Shown one piece after another: positions 61,284-64,000 of a DNA stretch of 64,000 bases. The stretch comes from Streptomyces roseolilacinus (lineage in GTDB: Bacteria > Actinomycetota > Actinomycetes > Streptomycetales > Streptomycetaceae), in the NCBI RefSeq assembly GCF_014649335.1, contig NZ_BMSV01000011.1:1-64000 (forward strand), read 5' to 3'. Below the pieces are notes generated by a model that saw nothing but the letters and a program-made list of their open reading frames with translations, had not been told where the DNA came from and did not search any database. A program made the position numbers and the translations under genes. Numbering within the stretch: position 1 is the stretch's first letter; each line of letters starts with the position of its first letter.

Positions 61284-63335
61284 GTGAGCATCGAGGTCTA
61301 CCGGGACCCTTGGGGCATCCCGCATCTGCGCGCCGACGACCCGCGTGAACTCGCCTACGCGCAGGGCCGCACCACGGCCCGCGACCGGGCGTGGCAGCTG
61401 GAGGTCGAACGGCACCGCGCCCAGGGCACGACGGCCGCCTTCCTCGGCCCGGACTCCGTCGAGTGGGACGTCTTCGCCCGCCGCGTCCGGCTCGCCGACA
61501 CCGCCCGGCGCTGCCTCGACCGGCTGGACGCCCCGACCCGCGCCTGGGTCACGGCGTACACGGACGGGGTGAACGCGGGCCTCGACGAAGGCGCCCGCCG
61601 CAGCCGCGAGTTCGCGGCCACCGGCCTCGAACCGGGCACCTGGGAGCCCTGGGTGCCGCTGGGCGTCTGGCTGTCGACGCACATCCTCTTCGCCGGCTTC
61701 CCGACCAAGCTGTGGCGCGAGCACGTCGCCCGCACCCTGGGCGACGAGGCGACCGAGCTGTTCGCGACGGACGGCCCCGGCACCTCCGGCAGCAACGGCT
61801 GGCTGGTCGACGCCGACCGGACCGCCACCGGCGCCGCCCTCCTGGCGGGCGACCCGCACCGGTTCATCGAGGCGCCCGGCGTCTACCAGCAGATCCGGCT
61901 CGCCTGCCCCGAGTACGACGTGGTCGGCCTCGCCGTGCCCGGCGTCCCCGGCCTCGCGCACTTCGGCCACACCGGCACGGCCGCCTGGGCCATCACCAAC
62001 GCCATGGCCGACTACCAGGACCTCTACCGCGAGAAGCTGCGGCGCCGCGCCGACGGGACCCCGGAGGCGCTCGGGCCGGACGGCTGGCGGCCCGCCCGCG
62101 CCCACACCGAGACCGTCGAGGTGAAGGGCGCCGAACCGGTCACCGTCGAGGTCGTCGAGACCGACCGCGGCCCGGTCGTCGTCCCGGACGACGGCGAGGG
62201 CGGCGCGATCAGCCTGCGCCACCCGCCCCGCGTCACCGGCGAGCTGGGGTTCGCGGCGCTGCCCGCGCTGCTCGCCGCGCGGACGGCCGGCGACGTCGAC
62301 CGGGCCTTCGACCGGTGGGTCGAGCCCGTGAACGTCGTGCAGGCCGCCGACACCGAGGGGGGCACGCTCCACCGGGTCGCCGGCCACGTCCCCCTGCGGC
62401 CCCGGGCCAACATGCTGCGGGTCGTACCGGCGTGGGAACCGGCGCACGAGTGGCGCGGGCACCACGAACCGCTGCCCCGCGCCCCCGTCGACGGCATCGC
62501 GGTCATGGCGAACGCGCGCGGGCTCGCGACGCCGCTGGGCGTCGAGTTCGCGCCGCCGCACCGGGCCGACCGCATCGCCCGCCTCCTGGAGGCGTCGAAG
62601 GAGTGGACGGCGTCCGGCATGGCCGCCGTCCACACCGACACCCGGCTCGCCTCGGCGCGCCCGCTGCTGGCCCTCGCCTCCCGCCTGGACGGGATCTCCC
62701 CGGCCGCGGCGGCGCTGCGCGACCGGCTGCTGTGCTGGAACCGGCGCATGGCCGCCGACAGCCTGGACGCCGCGCTGTACGCCGCCGTGCGCGGCGGTGT
62801 CGTGCGCCGGATCGCGGCGCACCCGGTGTTCGCGCCGCTGGCCGACCTCCCCGCCTACCCGGAGCTGTTCCGGCCGTGGCTGGCGCTCGTGCCGCGCGTC
62901 GCGTACGCGCTGGAGACGCTGCTGACCTCCGGACCCGTGCCCCCCGCCGACCGGGAGGCCGCCGTGCGGGACGCCCTGGAGGAGGTCGCCGCCGCGCCGC
63001 CGGACGAGCCGTGGGGCGCCACGCACCGGCTCGCGCCGTGGGCGGCGCTGCCGGACGGGGACGAGGCGCTGCGGCCGGCCCTGGACGGCGACCACGACTG
63101 CGTCCTGTCCACGTCGAGCGTGCCCGGCGTCACCGACCTCAGCGCGCGCGGCCCGGCCGCCCGCTACGTGTGGGACCTGGCCCGCCGCGAGGACAGCCGG
63201 TGGATCGTGCCGTTCGGCGCGTCGGGCGTGCCCGGCGACCCGCACGAGCGCGACCAGCTGCCGCTGTGGCTGCGCGGCGAGCTCGCCCCCGTGATCACCG
63301 ACTGGAACCGGCTCAGCAAGGAGCACCCCGCATGA
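61284..63335 (+). CDS. Penicillin acylase family (Ntn-hydrolase) protein, iron-regulated
   Basis: 683 aa. S45 family: EVYRDPWGIPHLRADDPRELAYAQG at the N-terminus, a chain cleavage/nucleophile site GTSGSNGWLV (Ser about S170), HIGHTGTAAWAITN-like FGHTGTAAWAITNAMAD and NDPH-like GDPHRFIEAPG. Unlike most members it has no signal peptide, so it should work in the cytosol. The iron box implies a role in siderophore metabolism, removing or transferring an acyl group, in the manner of PvdQ in pyoverdine synthesis (inference). Stop overlaps the GNAT gene (ATGA). Confidence 0.9.
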   Translation: MSIEVYRDPWGIPHLRADDPRELAYAQGRTTARDRAWQLEVERHRAQGTTAAFLGPDSVEWDVFARRVRLADTARRCLDRLDAPTRAWVTAYTDGVNAGLDEGARRSREFAATGLEPGTWEPWVPLGVWLSTHILFAGFPTKLWREHVARTLGDEATELFATDGPGTSGSNGWLVDADRTATGAALLAGDPHRFIEAPGVYQQIRLACPEYDVVGLAVPGVPGLAHFGHTGTAAWAITNAMADYQDLYREKLRRRADGTPEALGPDGWRPARAHTETVEVKGAEPVTVEVVETDRGPVVVPDDGEGGAISLRHPPRVTGELGFAALPALLAARTAGDVDRAFDRWVEPVNVVQAADTEGGTLHRVAGHVPLRPRANMLRVVPAWEPAHEWRGHHEPLPRAPVDGIAVMANARGLATPLGVEFAPPHRADRIARLLEASKEWTASGMAAVHTDTRLASARPLLALASRLDGISPAAAALRDRLLCWNRRMAADSLDAALYAAVRGGVVRRIAAHPVFAPLADLPAYPELFRPWLALVPRVAYALETLLTSGPVPPADREAAVRDALEEVAAAPPDEPWGATHRLAPWAALPDGDEALRPALDGDHDCVLSTSSVPGVTDLSARGPAARYVWDLARREDSRWIVPFGASGVPGDPHERDQLPLWLRGELAPVITDWNRLSKEHPA

Positions 63336-63910
63336 CCACCAGCACCGACCCGCGCCCCGCCGTGTACGAGCACGTCGTCGAGGGCTTCGGCACGGTCCGC
63401 CTCGTCCCCGTCGACCCCGACCGGGACGCCCCGCTGCTGCACTCCTGGGTGAGCGAGGACCGCGCCCGGTTCTGGGGCATGCGGGACGCGGGCCCCGAGG
63501 AGGTGCGGGGGATCTACGCGCACCTGGACTCCCTCACCACCCACCACGCGTACCTGGCGTACCGCGACGGCGTGCCGGTCGCGCTGTTCCAGACGTACGA
63601 CCCGGCGGCCGACCGCGTCTCCGAGTGTTACGAGGTGCGGCCCGGCGACATCGGCGTCCACCTGCTGCTCGCGCCCGCCGCCGCGCCCGAGCGCGGCTTC
63701 TCCGCGCACCTGCTGGAGGCGCTCGTCGCGTACTGCCTGAGCACCCACGAGCGGATCGTGGCGGAGCCGGACGCGGCGAACGGGAAGGCCGTGGCGCTGC
63801 TGGAGCGCAGCGGCTTCGAGCTCGGCCCCGAGGTGGTCCTCCCGGAGGTCGTGCTCCCGGAGGTCCACCTCGTGGAGAAGCGGGCGCGGCTGGCGTTCCT
63901 CGGCCGCTGA
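63332..63910 (+). CDS. GNAT acetyltransferase, siderophore-type (AlcB/IucB-like)
   Basis: 192 aa. FGTVRLVPVDPDRDAPLLHSWVSEDRARFWGMRD at the N-terminus, VALFQTYDPAADRVSE, GDIGVHLLLAP and ERIVAEPDAANGKAVALLERSGFE, the pattern of the siderophore-biosynthesis acyltransferase branch that acylates N-hydroxylated amines. Overlaps the Ntn-hydrolase gene by 4 bp, so it is under the same iron box. A near-repeat VVLPEVVLPEVH sits at its C-terminus. Confidence 0.85.
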   Translation: MTTSTDPRPAVYEHVVEGFGTVRLVPVDPDRDAPLLHSWVSEDRARFWGMRDAGPEEVRGIYAHLDSLTTHHAYLAYRDGVPVALFQTYDPAADRVSECYEVRPGDIGVHLLLAPAAAPERGFSAHLLEALVAYCLSTHERIVAEPDAANGKAVALLERSGFELGPEVVLPEVVLPEVHLVEKRARLAFLGR

Positions 63911-63952
63911 GCCGCCGCGGGCCCCCGCCGGGCGCGGCGGGCCCGCCGGGCC

Positions 63953-64000
63953 TCAGAGGACGACGCGGCCGTCGAGGACCACCCGCCGGGGCGCCGCCAG
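63953..64000 (-). CDS. C-terminal end of a leftward gene, probably an amidohydrolase
   Basis: Fifteen codons plus stop: APRRVVLDGRVVL. This ending is common in metal-dependent amidohydrolases, where it closes the beta-sandwich domain. The rest lies beyond the window, so the assignment is tentative. It is convergent with the GNAT gene across 42 bp of GC-rich inverted repeat. Confidence 0.45.
   Translation of the reverse strand: MAAPRRVVLDGRVVL

Noticed and set aside
63911..63952. Terminator hairpin between the GNAT gene and the partial leftward gene
   Set aside because: Inverted GGGCCC/CGCCGG words are present but the stem is interrupted and overlaps general GC-rich sequence, so I did not list it.

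Overview
This is a high-GC actinobacterial chromosome segment with strong G/C bias at third codon positions, many GTG starts and stop/start overlaps. Gene content and order match the core arm of a Streptomyces chromosome: the fabG-fabI pair, tldD-pmbA-tyrS, the small nucleoid protein gene gbn, a PiT phosphate transporter, a B12 operon under a cobalamin riboswitch, and a DmdR-type iron box. Almost everything is ordinary vertically inherited core DNA. The only clearly accessory stretch is about 20.4-22.7 kb. Function calls come from reading the protein sequences; no database search was run.

Left part (1-20.3 kb). The extreme left edge looks like the promoter/leader of a leftward rRNA operon. 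It is followed by a 3-methyladenine glycosylase, a SpoOM protein, a PEBP protein, an HNH nuclease, a TauE exporter, an SPFH-NfeD membrane pair, a lone ABC ATPase, a GAF histidine kinase with its NarL-type regulator, and a secreted lytic transglycosylase. Next come a large FHA-FHA-ABC transporter resembling mycobacterial Rv1747, serB, sixA, a MITE-like element flanked by CTAG, a 38-aa transporter-associated micropeptide with its MFS transporter, a divergent FadR/GntR regulator with palindromic operators, and the fabG-fabI operon.

Accessory island (20.4-22.7 kb). A Phd antitoxin with a frameshifted PIN toxin, a relic of an ATP-binding (RsbW-like) gene, and an intact Scr1-type XRE regulator overlapping a DUF397 gene.

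Middle (23-49.7 kb). tldD-pmbA, the peptidase pair used in leaderless or modified-peptide maturation, is separated by an 86-bp duplicated junction. It is followed by tyrS, small membrane and zinc-binding proteins, moaA, the DUF485-acetate symporter pair, a secreted subtilisin and a CoA transferase. An overlapping pair (alkylglycerol monooxygenase-like hydroxylase plus lysoplasmalogenase) looks like an ether-lipid breakdown module. Then come a VIT1-type transporter, an exonuclease-BRCT fusion, SURF1, a GH15 hydrolase coupled to an atypical SDR, an enoyl-CoA hydratase, gbn, an ABC-F ATPase, a regulator-like protein, a hydrolase and a class II aldolase.

Right part (49.7-64 kb). A PiT transporter behind a PHO box; a cobalamin riboswitch, a leader ORF and the operon cbiB-cobQ-chelatase-cobO-cobB-cbiG(C-terminal)-cobC; an LAETG-anchored surface protein; and an iron-box promoter driving an Ntn-hydrolase (penicillin acylase family) overlapping a siderophore-type acetyltransferase. 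The window ends in the C-terminus of a leftward gene, probably an amidohydrolase.
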